Assembly: GCA_020740775.1 (NCBI GenBank)
Contig: JAHEWK010000002.1
Coordinates: 5,828,001-5,892,000 of the forward strand
Reading direction: 5' to 3'
Length of the DNA stretch: 64,000 nucleotides
Origin: Ilyonectria destructans
Lineage: Eukaryota; Ascomycota; Sordariomycetes; Hypocreales; Nectriaceae
This document shows, one piece after another, positions 22,184 to 34,086 of the stretch (its first letter is position 1; each line of letters begins with the position of its first letter). Under the pieces are notes generated by a model that saw only the letters and a list, made by a program, of their open reading frames with translations, did not search any database and was not told the origin of the DNA. A program made the translations under genes and the position numbers.

Positions 22184-25100
22184 ATGGCCGATTCGGAAGA
22201 GAAGCCTAGCGTCTCACCTGAGCGGTACACTATCGGCTGGATCTGTGCGCTCTCAGAAGAACTGGCAGCAGCTCGTCCGATGCTCGACCAGGAACACAGA
22301 AGTCTTCCCGAACAAGGCCGCAATGATGACAACAGTTACGTCTTGGGTAACATTGAGGGTCACAACATTGCCATGCCCATCCTTCCAGATTGCGGAATTA
22401 GTGCTGCGACCAGTGCTCTCAAGTCAATGAAGTCTACCTTTCCTAACTTGAGATTTATTCTTATGGTTGGAATTGGAGGCGGAATCCCGACGAAGAAGAA
22501 GGACATTCGTCTTGGCGACGTTGTCGTATCTCAGCCAAATGAGCAAGGAGGTGGCGTCATTCAATACGACTTCGGAAGAGAAGAGAAGGACGGCTATCGT
22601 CGTGTGGGCATCATGAACCGACCGCCGAAGCAGATCCTTTCCACAGTCAATAAGTTGAAAACAGAATCTAGCCTGGGTAAGGAGCTCTCCAAAATCATCG
22701 AAACTGCGGTTGAGAGGTTTGAGGATCCCGAGGAATGGGCCCATCCAGACACTAAGAAGGACGTTTTGTTTCAGACAGACTTCTCTCACATCAGATACAA
22801 CTCGGACGAGTCAGACGACGACTGCGAAATGTGTTCTGCTAGTGCGACGGATGACAACATCGTCAAACGTGTACCCAGAAAAACGACATACCCCAAGATT
22901 CATTACGGCAACATCGCGTCTGGCAACACGGTCATGAAGAACGCACTCAAACGGGACCTCGTTAGGAGGAAGGAAAATGTTATCTGCTTTGAGATGGAAG
23001 CAGCAGGGATAATGAACGAGGCCCCTTGCATGGTCATTCGAGGCATCAGCGACTATGCCGACTCGCACAAGAATGAGATTTGGAAGCGCTACGCAGCTTT
23101 GGTCGCTGCGGCATATGTCAAGAAGCTCTTGCTTGAGATCTCTCCCCAGGCTGTTGCACAAGTAGAGCCTCTTAAGGAAACTCTTCAAGGTTAGTTTCCA
23201 GAGGACTGGCAGGGGAACGAACTTGGGTTGACTTTCAGTTTAGCTATCCAACAAGAGACTACCAAAACATCAAGAACTGTCACCTCGATTCATCATGCCC
23301 AGCAAAACGACAATGATGCCAAGATTCTGGAGTGGCTGACCCCAGTTGACTATGCCTCTCGGCATAGTGACCTGTTCCGTCAGTGGCAACCAGGCACAGG
23401 GCAATGGTTTCTAGAATCGGAGGAGTTTCAAGCCTGGAGGGCCGGGGGAAATCAGACCCTATTTTGCCCTGGAATACCTGGAGCCGGAAAGACCATGATC
23501 GCCGCCATCGCCATTGAACACCTCCGTCGACAGTTTGGATCCGATCCTCGCGTCGCCCTTGCCTACATCTACTGCAGCTTCAATCAAGAAGACATCCAGA
23601 AGACGGAGAATTTGCTGTCTAGTTTGCTGAGACAACTTGCTCGCCAGTCTCCCATGCTTCCTGAAAGCGTGAGAAGTCTCTATGAGAGGCACAAACGCCA
23701 CAACACAAGGGCCGCTCTGGATGAAGTCTCGCATGCTTTATCTTCTGTTGCAGCTCAGTACTCAAGAGTCTATGTCGTTATGGACGCGCTTGACGAGTGT
23801 CAGACTTCAGATTACGAACGTACAAAGCTTTTGAAGGAATTGTTCGCCCTTCAGAATCAAGACAGCACTAATGTGAGCCTTCTCACTACTTGCCGACCTA
23901 CGCACAGCGTTGCAAGTTTCTTTGACGGTCGACCAAGGCGCGTCATCTCTGCCACAGATGAGGACATGAAAAGATACATACAATCAAACCATGGACAGGA
24001 TCAAAGAACTACCACCTCCCCGCAGAAACATGGCTTTGGAAGTCTTGAAGTGGATTGTCTACTCTAAGAGGCCACTATCTCTCCTGGAGTTGCAACACGC
24101 TCTTGCCATTCAAATGCAGTCGAAAGCCCTGGATACGGATTCTATCCCGACCGTTGCAAATAGCGTCTCTCTCTGTGCTGGACTGGTAATTTACGACACC
24201 AAGAGCGACATAATCCGTCTGGTTCATCATACCACCCAGGAGTACTTTTTGGCCACCTCTCAGCGGTGGTTCCCCGAAGCTGATTCTGAGCTTGCAATGG
24301 CCTGTGTTACTTATCTTTCCTTTGAGACCTTCAACAGCGGCCCCTGCAAGACCAGAAACACGTTTGAACAGCGTCATCGACGGAATCCCCTCTATATCTA
24401 CGCGGCTCAGAATTGGGGATGGCATGCGAAGAACATTCCGACATCACCCCCAGAGACAGTGGCATCTTCGGAGCTCACAACTGGGCCTCGAGCAGCGCAG
24501 AGTTTGATCATGGCATTTCTCGAAATCACTTCCAGCGTCGAGGCCTCGGGTCAAACCCTGCTGATCCACGAGATGATTGACCCATTGTGGGTTAAAAACG
24601 TCACGGGGCTCCATCTCGCAGCGTTCTTCGGTCTCGCAAGCTATGCGAAATTCCTATTGGAGAAGAAAGGCTCTCCAGATCCCGTCGATCACGTTGGAAG
24701 AACCCCATTGTCATGGGCGGCTGAGAGGGGATTTACGAATGTGGTCGAGCTGTTGCTGAGTAATAAGGACGTGAGCCTCGACTCGATGGATTTCACCTTG
24801 GGCTTCACTCCGCTCTTGTGGGCTACGAAGAATGGCCACGAGAAAGTAGTAGAATTGCTCCTCCGGAAAGGGCCCGGAAACACATTGCGTTTGAGGGGCA
24901 TCGGCGGCCAGACACCACTCACACTGGCTGTAGAAAACGACAATCAGGCCATTGTGAGGAAGCTTCTCGAACATGGAGCCGAGACAAACCTGAACTTTGA
25001 GGGTTGCTACTATCCCCTGAATAGAGGCCGAGACTACGGCCCTGATCACGCATCTCCTGCTGTGTTTCTGGGTCAGTTCTACCTGGAGAACCGAAATCAG

Positions 25101-25727
25101 GCGGAGGTTCATTTGCGTGTCACCAAAATTCATTACCATGAGGCGGCACGGCGTGTTTCTGCCCATGTCAAGAATCTAGGGTTAACTCATGGATCGACCA
25201 ACCAATCAATACCCTCCAATAGCGATTTTCAACACATTCGAACACCTCTTTCCCGGGCTGCCGAGCTTGGCTACCTGACCATAGCCAAGATGCTCCTCGA
25301 CCACGGCGCCAACATCGACATGCCAGACATGTCCGGCAGATTTCCATTTTCAATAGCCGTGGACGCTCGAAAATGGTCGGTAGCAAAGATGTTGCTCGAA
25401 CGTGGCACTACTTGCCGTAAGTTCATGACTACTAAGGATGGTGTGGTTGGAGCTGGCAGTCGACTCATTGTGGTTCTGGGAAAGACACCATTCAAACCTG
25501 AGAATGAAATATTTAGCCGAATAGTGGATAGTTGTTGGAGAGAAGGAGACGAGCCCGCTTGGATTGTTGCATCGACTGTAGCTGAAGATGCCTCTGGATG
25601 GCTTTGGTATAGTATGAAACTTATCGGTGAAGATAATATAGAGCCTGTGTGGGTAAGAGTGGAAGGCATTATTAAAACTAAGCAGGGTCCTACTATTGTG
25701 ACAGGCAGTTGGAAAAGCTGGGGCTAG
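22184..25727 (+). pseudogene. PNP-NACHT-ankyrin NLR-like gene broken by a deletion/frameshift
   Basis: Fungal NLRs of this type are cytosolic sensors in non-self recognition and programmed cell death. Exon 1 (22184-23189) encodes a nucleoside-phosphorylase-like domain (IGWICALSEELAA, MVGIGGGIP, CFEMEAAGI). After a 54-nt intron (acceptor TTTAG, exon from 23244) comes a NACHT domain with P-loop GIPGAGKT and Walker B VVMDALDEC. Near 23984 the frame shifts. NACHT coding stops at 24067 while the family sequence resumes in another frame at about 23991 (MDRIKE). That second frame runs through the KRPLSLLELQHALA region and about six ankyrin repeats to 25727. Roughly a hundred residues that normally link these parts are missing and no GT donor lies at the break. 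The locus would make a PNP-NACHT protein without repeats. An assembly error is the alternative. Confidence 0.8.
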
Positions 25728-26480
25728 CTGGTTGCTAGTAAGGGTGCTTAAGGAATATACGGGTGAGGTTAAAAGGGAAGATTAGGGACTGTATAGAGAG
25801 AGAAATCGATTTTTACTTTTTTAGAGATTCTTCTAGAAGTTAGAGAGGCTATAAGAGCTTAAGATAGCTAGAAGGTCTATTAAATTATTATTTTTATTTT
25901 TAAGAGATTTATTTAAGTTTTTTTAACTATTACTATAACTTTTATCTAACTGCTATTTTTAATATCCCTTTAATAATAAATTACTTGAGACTCTATTAAA
26001 GTCTTATTAGTAGAATTTTCTATAATAAACTTAAGATTCTATTTAATAAAATACTTCTCTATTTAAAGATTTAAACTTTAAATTAACTTAACTCTATATA
26101 TATAGTTTAATATAGCTTTAATCTGACTATTTAAGATATTTATATAATAGCAATTTATTCCCTTAATAAGGAAACCTAATATTTAAATTAACTATATTCT
26201 TATTATATATTATAGTTACTAAAATCTAAAATTAAATCTTAAGCTGCTTTTTTCTTTTTCTACTGAAATTCTATTTAACCTTTTTCATTTATTCTAATAG
26301 GTTATTAACTGTAGATAATAGAGTTATTAACTAATTTTATTATCTACAGATAGTAAAATTAAAGTTAGAAGGATTAAATTAAAGTATTAAGTAGAGATTA
26401 ATATATAATAACCTTATTATTTAGCTACTATTTCTTCTAATATTAAATATAATATTTACTGTAACAGCCGTACTTATTCT
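25728..26480. repeat. AT-rich repeat relic (copy A), probably RIP-mutated transposon
   Basis: The tract is extremely AT-rich and TpA-rich with no frame. Positions about 25807-26070 align in the same orientation with 48554-48820, sharing blocks such as AAGATAGCTAGAA and CTTATTAGTAGAATTT. It is therefore a dispersed repeat. The element class cannot be read. Confidence 0.7.
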
Positions 26481-26925
26481 GGACTGTCAGTGTCGGGGTG
26501 GCGCAGACTTCTGTCCAGGTAACTTAAGCTCGACGGATAAGTGAAGTTACATGGCGGGGAGGCTTATCACATCGAGAACCCGAGAGCGGACTTAACGGAA
26601 TTAAATGCTGAGCGGACCTGGCCGGGCCGAGAATAAACTCCGCCATATGAGACTATCTAACGGCTTGAGAGTTTAGTACGTCTTGTAGTTAGACCTTTTC
26701 CACATCTACATTTCGTTTCTTTCTATCCGAGGTTATAGCGGGAACAATGGTAAGAACGGTTATGTCAGATATGGCGGGGCTTACGTTTGTCCACAAAATG
26801 CTTTTGCCGATGTCACAAATAATATAGACCTCAGTTACACTCCGCATTAGCGGAGTGTTCATTCCACTTTTGCCGTAGACGCCAATGCGATACAAGTGCT
26901 ATAACCGAGAGGAATTATGTTAAGA
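26481..26925. other. Spacer with dispersed repeat and palindrome, 3' of the P5C reductase gene
   Basis: Positions 26582-26636, and more weakly on to 26795, resemble 40066-40260. Positions 26837-26858 form a 9-bp-arm palindrome ACACTCCGC-ATTA-GCGGAGTGT. No gene is visible. Confidence 0.5.
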
Positions 26926-27861
26926 CTAAGACCTGGACATGCTCTTTGACCGCTCAGCTGCGGCCATAATGGCAGTCGTGAATGCTGATCGAACTCCCTG
27001 ACGCTCAAGCTCCAAAAGGGCTCTAATGGAACAACCTCCAGGAGAGGCAATCTTCTCCCGCAGTACGCTTGGGTGGTTTCCAGCAGGCACTAACTTCATC
27101 ATTCCAACCGCGCTGTTGACAACCAGGTCTTGCATGTCCGGGCGTTTAACTCCCTCCGCGACGGCAGCATCTAGCAAGCCATCTATAGCCAGGAGTAGTA
27201 AAGAGCCCGCGCAGCCAACTAAAACAGCAGAAATATCAAACGTGCTCTCAGCAATAAGTTTGGCTTGTCCAACCTGACTGAAGACCCAAGATGCAATCTT
27301 GAGGCTATCTTTTGTTACAACGTTCAAGTTGGCCGTGTAGAGTGTCACGGCCTCTCGAATCGTTGCAGCCATGTTGGGCATATCGCGGACGGCTTGCACG
27401 GATGCCTGAGCTGCAGAGACGTCCTTGTCAGATAAGACCAGGCGAGTTATCTCCTTCGTCGAGATACCAGCCATGATACTGAGAACTAACTTGCCGCGTA
27501 AAGCTTCTCTGACTCCAGGAGTACCGAAGACCTCCTCTCTCTTGAGGGGCTTTACTGCCAACAGCACCACATCTGCTTCTTGGATTGCTCGCAGGTTCTC
27601 ATCCTGCAACAGTACGGTGAGCCGCAATGATTGTTTAGACAGCGCATCTTCGACGCGTCGCTTAGAAGGCTCGGTGCCGACAGTAGCAATCAAGCACTTG
27701 ACCTCGACACCATCGTTGTGGATCGGGTCGAGGATTCCGTTAGCCAGTGCAGTTCCCAGAGCACCTATTCCAAAATTTATTAGATGATGCCTTGGCTCAA
27801 CGAGAAGTGCAGTCTTACCGCAGCCAATAACGGCTATTGTTTTAGGGGTAGTAGGAGCCAT
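26926..27861 (-). CDS. Pyrroline-5-carboxylate reductase
   Basis: The enzyme reduces pyrroline-5-carboxylate to proline with NAD(P)H, or a related cyclic imine in secondary metabolism. Exon 1 (27861-27819) and exon 2 (27764-26926) flank a 54-nt intron (GTAAGA...GGAATAG). Removing it restores the Rossmann motif GCGALG near the N-terminus. The product is 293 aa, about the family norm. VVLLAVKP, PNMAA and the C-terminal SPGGCSIRALLELE signature are present. The intron is a multiple of three without a stop, so retained transcripts would still be translatable but would split the NADPH motif. The ATG at 27861 is the first ATG in frame. A housekeeping copy would be expected elsewhere. This one may belong with the regulator upstream. 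Confidence 0.9.
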   Translation of the reverse strand: MAPTTPKTIAVIGCGKTALLVEPRHHLINFGIGALGTALANGILDPIHNDGVEVKCLIATVGTEPSKRRVEDALSKQSLRLTVLLQDENLRAIQEADVVLLAVKPLKREEVFGTPGVREALRGKLVLSIMAGISTKEITRLVLSDKDVSAAQASVQAVRDMPNMAATIREAVTLYTANLNVVTKDSLKIASWVFSQVGQAKLIAESTFDISAVLVGCAGSLLLLAIDGLLDAAVAEGVKRPDMQDLVVNSAVGMMKLVPAGNHPSVLREKIASPGGCSIRALLELERQGVRSAFTTAIMAAAERSKSMSRS

Positions 27862-28387
27862 GATTGCAGGGTCAAGGGCTTGGATGATGGCTGTACCAGA
27901 GACTGCTTTACTCTCGAACACGTGAATGCATTAAATGAGAAGAGTAAGAGTATTGGCAATTGATTGATGCACATTATTTATGCATGCTTTTGACTGATAA
28001 TACCCGGCCCGAATGGGTTTGAGGGCAGTGAACTAAAAGTCAAATCTCGGACCGGCGACCCGACCTCACGGCCCAAGGGTAACCCCATCCGCATTAGCGG
28101 CTCGGGATACTGAACGGCAGTCATCATGGTATCTACGGCAGTTTTTTTTCCAGGGATGAGACTGGGTAGTTTGCGATGCTGAGGATCCGGATCGATGCTT
28201 CCTCCAGACAGCTATCATGTGCGATTACCGTCTGGTTGATATCGTTGGAATGTCTCGGGCCGATGTCTCGGGCCGGGAACCCACATACACGAGATAGGTT
28301 TGATAAAGTTCGGATTCGTATAAAGCAAGCTTACCTGTCAGTTCAATTCTCATGTTGTCAAATTTTGGCTATCATCACGCTTAACTA
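27862..28387. promoter_or_regulatory. Upstream region of the P5C reductase gene with CCGCATTAGCGG palindrome
   Basis: CCGC-ATTA-GCGG at 28089-28100 repeats exactly the core of the palindrome at 26842-26853 beyond the other end of the gene. A direct repeat TGTCTCGGGCCG occurs twice near 28250-28275. No coding exon was found. Confidence 0.45.
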
Positions 28388-30798
28388 CTATTCCATGTCG
28401 GTGTTCGGACCTACAAATACAGGTGGTATCTCCCAAAAGAAACTCGTGTCTAGCAAATTAGAGAGGCTCTGCATTTGCAAATTTTGCTCAGGATCGCTCG
28501 TGAGGTTGAAAAAGCCATTGCTTTCGTCCTCACTCGAGGCCATTCCACCCATCCCGCCGGCCAAAACATGGGCTGCCTGTAGTGTGATGTCATCGAGGTG
28601 CTGTTCGTCTGGGTCCATATGTGATTGTGGAAGATGAAAAGTCGATGTTTCCATGTTCATGTTCTCGTTCACATTTTGTGGCCACTCCGGTGGGACTGGA
28701 ACCAGTAGTTTCACCAGTGAATCAAGGTAGGCAGAGTGCAGGGCCATGGTATCCTGCGGCGACCGAACCGATCGACCTAGATGACGAGCAACGTCTTTAA
28801 TAAGATTGACTGCAGTCTTTTGGAAGGATGGCCCTAGGATACCATTGCATGGGAGACACAATAGCAAGCACAAAAAAAGAGCCGTGTTCGGGCCAAGTAG
28901 CAGAATAGCATCAGGACTGCGTCTCAAGTCATCCGTTGGAAACGCAAGGAAATTCCGTAGTGTCCCAAACGCACCTTCGACACTGCTGCTTAGGCCGGGA
29001 ATGTCAGGTGACAGAACTTTCTCGATGCTAACCAGATCTAGGCCCAGTGATGAAGGAAGTGGCTGCCCGCTGGCTTGAAGAGAAGATGTCACGGATGCCA
29101 TCAACGCTTGTCGAAGGATAGCTGAAGAGACATTGAGTTTGACACTATGCTCCCAGAGCCCTCTCAAGGTACTAACATGCCGTTTGCTTGGGCCTAGCAG
29201 CCTCCTATCGAGCGATGGGTCGTCGTCGGAATGTATTCTGCCTTCACCTTGGAGGTGATTCTGCCACGAGAATTTCCACCTGCTTAGTTCCGAGTCCATG
29301 AGTTCCAGGAGGCACGGCAGCATTGCAGGTGAGGCTTTTTGAACCATGACGCGCAGTCTCGCCTGAATTCGCCGAAGATCCGCACTGCAACAGGCGACAA
29401 AGTCGAGCGGCAATGCGTGAGGTAGCTTCAGCCACGTGTCAAGATGGCCGACAAATGAAGCCTCCTCATCACTTTGGTTGAGTGATGCTCTGCGCATGAA
29501 GAATAACGATTGTTGTTTATCTTGTCGGAACAAGGCCAACCAAGTCCTCCTCCTCCGCGCCACTTGTCGCTTGTCAATATCGGTTTGCTCCATGTCCAAG
29601 TCATGAAGTATACGGAAAGCGTACCCGCTGTGAAGATATGAGACATCATCATCTGCATCTTTCCAACAAACCAGCAGGTAGAAAGCTTGCATGGTCTCGA
29701 TGGATCTGTCGCCATTTGCAAACGTCTGTATTGCCAAGTTTCGGGCGACACTACATAGTCGACTCTGAAGAAAGGGATCTGCCCCCAAAACAACATCTCC
29801 GTTGCAGTAATTGGCGAACTTGGAGGAGCAAAACAGAATCGTGGCAAAGAGTAATCGACTTCGTTGCTTGACACGGTCGTGGGTGTCGAGATGAGGGTCT
29901 AGGACATATTCCCATTTTGCGTTCATTTCCATCATAAAATGCCGGAAAAGCGCTATTGATGCTGGTCGAGAGATAATTCCACCTTCAATGGGATCCGTTA
30001 TGGTCTGGCCGAGCGTCATTGAAGCAACGTAGCTGGGCATCTTGACCCAACAGGGCGTCTGGTGGTCATCATCGCCAGCTTGTGTCTGAGGACAGGCTCT
30101 GAGAGGGCGAAGGAGCCATGACAGCTTCAACGAAGGTGTTGTTGAGGTGGGCTGTTCGGGTTCGCTTAAGTGTTGCTGCGTCTGAGGAGGATTCTGGACC
30201 GACTCATCTGGTACGACCCTTGCGCTGAAGGAGGGTGTATCCCCCGAAGTGATGAAGCTAAAAGGTGCGCCTCTTTTCCCTTTGAGTGTAGCTAATGATG
30301 CAATAATCCTCGCTCGAATGTGGCTAGTGATGAGCGGTTGTTGAATGTGGACAGAGTGATGACGTTCCGAGTGGGCATCGTTGCTCACAGGTGTCGGAGG
30401 AGGGAGCGTCAAGGTAGCATGACGAGGAGTCGACGACGACGGCAGTGGTGATGGTGATGGCGATGCTGACGCTGACAGCGTGGGGATATGCTCCTGACCA
30501 CGTTCGCGTGAGGGAGACGCCGGTCTGGGTGGTCGACGCGAGTACGGATGAACTCGAGCCCTGGCTCTTTGCGGCTGAGCAAAGACACAGTAAGTGTCAT
30601 TGGTGATGCACCGATCGCACCGGTCTAGCCGTTGAGAGACCAGGCATCGGACCTTGGCTGCTCGGCACCTGAGGCACGCGCTGAGGCGGATGGCGGGTCA
30701 GTGAATTACTTCTTAGCGCGCAGTTATGAGGGCTTTGCGCGCAGAGCTTACACCGGTGCACGATGCAGATTGGACGGATTGGCAGTTGATGGTGCCAT
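28388..30798 (-). CDS. Zn2Cys6 fungal transcription factor
   Basis: This is a nuclear binuclear-zinc regulator. Exon 1 (30798-30752) and exon 2 (30680-28388) flank a 71-nt intron (GTAAGC...CCTCAG), giving 779 aa. Splicing produces an immediate N-terminal zinc cluster starting RAPVACLRCRAAKVRC with spacing CxxCx6Cx8CxxCx6C. A basic, Ser/Pro-rich linker with SPSPSP repeats follows. The middle region holds the fungal transcription-factor homology domain (ALFRHFMMEMNAKWEYVLDP, LLFATILFCSSKFANY). An acidic C-terminal tail ends the protein. Without the small first exon the zinc finger frame would open after a stop, which supports the splice. It may control the adjacent P5C reductase or SDR gene, which is inference. 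Confidence 0.9.
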
Positions 30799-31144
30799 GG
30801 GAGAGATGCTCTACGGGCCGACAGAGCGAGGGGGAGTGAGGCTTGCAGATGACACTACCTACGAATATACGCAAGTGTGACAGTGACTTTGAGTGGGTTG
30901 GGCTATGGAAGGAAACCTGGCACACAAAACAGGCCCCCGACTCCTCACAGAATGGTATCGGAATGACCGGAATGTAACTTACCCCCACTTGCACATCTCG
31001 GCCCGAGAATGTGTCGACCACCCCGTCCACCAAACTATCATGTAAGCAGGGGCGGAGAGCCATTGGTGTCTCTGGGATGACCACAAACAAACACGCACGC
31101 AAATACACCATACATCCCTGCCACCAGATTTCATTATCATCATC
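30799..31144. promoter_or_regulatory. Bidirectional promoter between the regulator and an SDR gene
   Basis: This is a 346-bp spacer between divergent starts at 30798 and 31145. One CGG-AATGA-CCG (30959-30969) occurs without the flanking G/C of the left-cluster sites. Nothing else is seen. Confidence 0.4.
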
Positions 31145-32018
31145 ATGCCTGGCCGCCTCGAAGGAAAGATTGCTCTCGTGTCCGGCTCCACTCAAGGCTT
31201 CGGTCGAGGCGTCCATGAAACCTTTATTCGCGAGGGTGCTTTGGTTCTGGGTATGGACCTCCAGGCTACCGATGGTCCTGTCGAAGGCTTCGCGGAACAG
31301 CAGGCATACCAGATCAAGGCTAATGTTGCTGAGGAGGTCAGTTGGAAGGAGGCTGTAAGCCGCCATACTCAAGAGCACACCAACGAGATTAGAATTCCGC
31401 TCCACTTCCATCACTTGCCGTACCGCCCACCCAGTTCGTGTTTATAGACTAACGAGCCTTCTTTTCCTTCCGTTTCTTCAGCTCGAAACATCTATCGCGC
31501 GCTTCGGACAGGGCCCCTCTATTGTCGTCCACAACGCCGGCTGGTCATACCCCAACAAGTCGGGCCTCGAGGTGACCATCGAGGAGTTCAACCGCCTATT
31601 CGATGTCAATGTCAAGAGCGTCTACCTTGCTTCCAAGGTCCTTATCCCCGAAACGAAGAAGAACGGCCCTGGCTCGACTATCGTCATCTCCAGCGAGGAT
31701 GCCATCCAACCCAGTTCCACCCAGACCTGGTACAATACCACAAAGGCTGGTGTCTCTTCGGCTACTAAGTCGATGGCATTGGAGTTTGCTAGAGATCAAC
31801 TCCGGTTCAATACTATCTGCGCCACTTCGTGTAACACCCCACTTCTCAACAAGTTTACAGGCATTGCCGACGGTCCTGTTCCCCCTGACATCATCAAGGC
31901 CAAGTGCGAGGCTATTCCCATCGGTCGCCTCGTCGAGCCTTCTGACGTAGCCAACGTCGCGCTCTCTCTTGCCGAAAAGCTAATTAAGCTAAATAAAATT
32001 AATTTTTTCTTTTACTAG
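31145..32018 (+). pseudogene. Short-chain dehydrogenase/reductase, 3' end replaced by AT-rich relic
   Basis: This is an NAD(P)-dependent SDR oxidoreductase. Exon 1 (31145-31354) and exon 2 (from 31482) flank a 127-nt intron. The coenzyme motif SGSTQGFGRG, the NAG motif (VVHNAGWS), the catalytic Ser (ISSEDA) and YNTTK (YxxxK) are intact. Homology stops at about 31977, after VALSLAEK. The frame then runs into AT-rich sequence and ends at 32018 with an Asn/Lys/Phe-rich tail. The usual C-terminal segment (substrate loop and the ITG...DGG end) is lost. A transposon insertion or recombination breakpoint at about 31978 explains this. The protein may be unstable or inactive. Confidence 0.82.
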
Positions 32019-32340
32019 CTTTTATTACTCTATAAGTAAGAATTTTACTTTATAGCTAAAATTCCTTTAAAAATAGCTTTTTCTCTTTTTTTTCCTCTTT
32101 AATTTTAAATAAATAAATTTACTATATTCTTTTATTAAATGAACTTAAAGCTAGCTCTTTATAAAGCTTAACTAATAACAATATTAAATAGTAATATAAA
32201 TCTTTTAAATATCATCATTATATCCCTCTAGAGTATATATAACTTAAGAATATATACTATAAGAGTAAGGTTAAAATTAGTAGTTATAAAGTAATTACTT
32301 TAATCTAGCTGTTAGAATACTTTACATCCAGAGCTCACTC
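31978..32340. repeat. AT-rich relic following the truncated SDR
   Basis: The tract is a strongly AT- and TpA-rich, stop-filled sequence with an abrupt left boundary inside the SDR gene. Normal base composition returns at about 32330. It is likely a RIP-mutated mobile-element remnant. No termini were recognised. Confidence 0.6.
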
Positions 32341-32573
32341 AACTAGAGTCAGATTGAAAGTGAGTTAACAGCACTATCGGCTTCAGTCGGGCCGATGGTG
32401 TCCGACGTGGGACACAAAAGGGAATAAGCTCCACCTGACGAACCCCCTCCTTTACCATCTCGGCCCGGAAGACCTTTACGATAAGACCACCTCCTGCATC
32501 ACGCAAGAGGGCTTGACAACCTGCCCATTTCCCTGACTATTGGTTTTCACAAAAAAGAGAGTGAATATTCAGG

Positions 32574-34086
32574 ATGGATCAGTCGACCTCTAACAGGCCT
32601 CAACAAGCGAGTTACCTCTTACTCATCACGCTTCTTGTTATCATCTGCAGCGTCCTGGTCCCGCTGATCACAACACACCTCTCGAATTCTCTCCGACAAA
32701 ACGATGACATTCGACAAACGCACAACAAGCTGGGCTTGGAGCCAGACCAGACAAACTTGAGAAGTCAGTTTTCTTCAGAACACCAACCGATGCCCGGACG
32801 ACCCGTGGTACTCCAGAGCCTTTGGATCTACCCGGTCAAGTCCTGTCAGGGTATCGAAGTCTCGAAAAGCAAAGTGGTACCCTCCGGTCTTGAATTTGAT
32901 CGCCTCTATACCTTCGCGGTACTAAAGAAGGTCACCGTTCCCATCGGTTCGCAAGCCACCGGAAAAGATCAATACAAGTGGGAGTTTATCACCCAGCGAC
33001 AATATCCACTGCTCGCCAGTCTGAAAGTTGAGCTATGGCAACCAGATCCAACCAAATCAGAGACCAAGAGTAGTGGGTACATTTTGTTTCGCTTTCCCTG
33101 GCAGGGTACAAGCCTCAGAAGCACTCTGTTATCGGTGATTGCCAAGGTCACTGGAGGGTGGAACAAGCAACTGGAGAAGGAGGTGAGGCTTCCGGTTGAC
33201 TTTCCGTCGAACGAAGAGATCCAGATGAAAGGGTACACGTACGGAAACTGCAGTATTTGGAAAGACAATATCACTGCACTCAACATGGAGAGGGAGCTTC
33301 CACCGGAACTGTCTCATTACCTGGGCACTCGGTATAAGCTCAGCTTGTTTCGGATCGACCCCGGTCACCTTCGCGAGGTGCATAGATGTGCTCCTACCAA
33401 GGACAATGCAGGTTATCAACCAGTGACTGGTTTTCAAGATGCGGCAAGTACACACATAACGACAGCCGAGGCGATTAACACTGACTCTGCTACAAGTATC
33501 CCGTGCACTTGATGAATATAGCTAGTGTCCAAGATCTTGCGTCCAGAATCAAGATGGACGATGATTTACCATGTCTCGATGTCGAACGGTTTCGGGCCAA
33601 CATCGTTAGTACGTCGATTCCATACTAAGATTGTTAAGCTTCGTTCCACTAACCATAGGACTACGTTCAGTATCCGGTGCGACAGCCTATGACGAAGACG
33701 AATGGAAACAAATTACCTTTCGGCCTAAGGCTATGTCTGATGTGGATGAGTCCAGTTTCCACGTGTCGTGTCGAACAGTAAGGTACGCATATCTTAACGC
33801 CGACCTGTTGCTTCCGAGTTTCGTGTTCTAGATCGCTAATGGTCCAAGATGTAAACAACCCAATGTAAATCAAATCACAGGCGCAAAACACCCGGTGGAA
33901 CCGTTCAAGGCGATGAGGACTCACCGACGAGTTGATGACGGTGCACCATTAAAGGGTTGCATAGGAATGGAGATGACTCCTTTGTTCTCCCAAACGGACA
34001 TCCCCGCAAATATGGAGCGCACTTTAGTCGTTGGGATGACCTTGGAGGTAAACGAAAGAGGTTCACATTGGTATATAGATTCATAG
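32574..34086 (+). CDS. Membrane-anchored MOSC-domain protein (mARC-like molybdenum enzyme)
   Basis: MOSC proteins bind molybdenum cofactor. Eukaryotic mARC reduces N-hydroxylated compounds with cytochrome b5 partners. Four exons (32574-33443, 33497-33608, 33671-33777, 33832-34086) give 447 aa. A signal-anchor helix spans residues 13-33. The N-terminal MOSC beta-barrel follows (SLWIYPVKSCQGIEV, GLEFDRLY). The C-terminal MOSC domain has TGFQDAYPVHLMN, RFRANIV and, after the last junction, GPRCKQPNVNQITGAKHP, whose Cys corresponds to the molybdenum-ligand Cys of mARC. Intron 1 (33444-33496) begins with GCAAGT rather than GT, a GC-AG intron. It was chosen because only this donor restores QDA-YPVHLMN. 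It neighbours a sulfite-oxidase-like enzyme. Confidence 0.86.

Noticed and set aside
25728..26480. Assignment of the AT-rich relics to a named transposon class
   Set aside because: Mutation is too heavy and no open frame, terminal repeat or target duplication can be read by eye.
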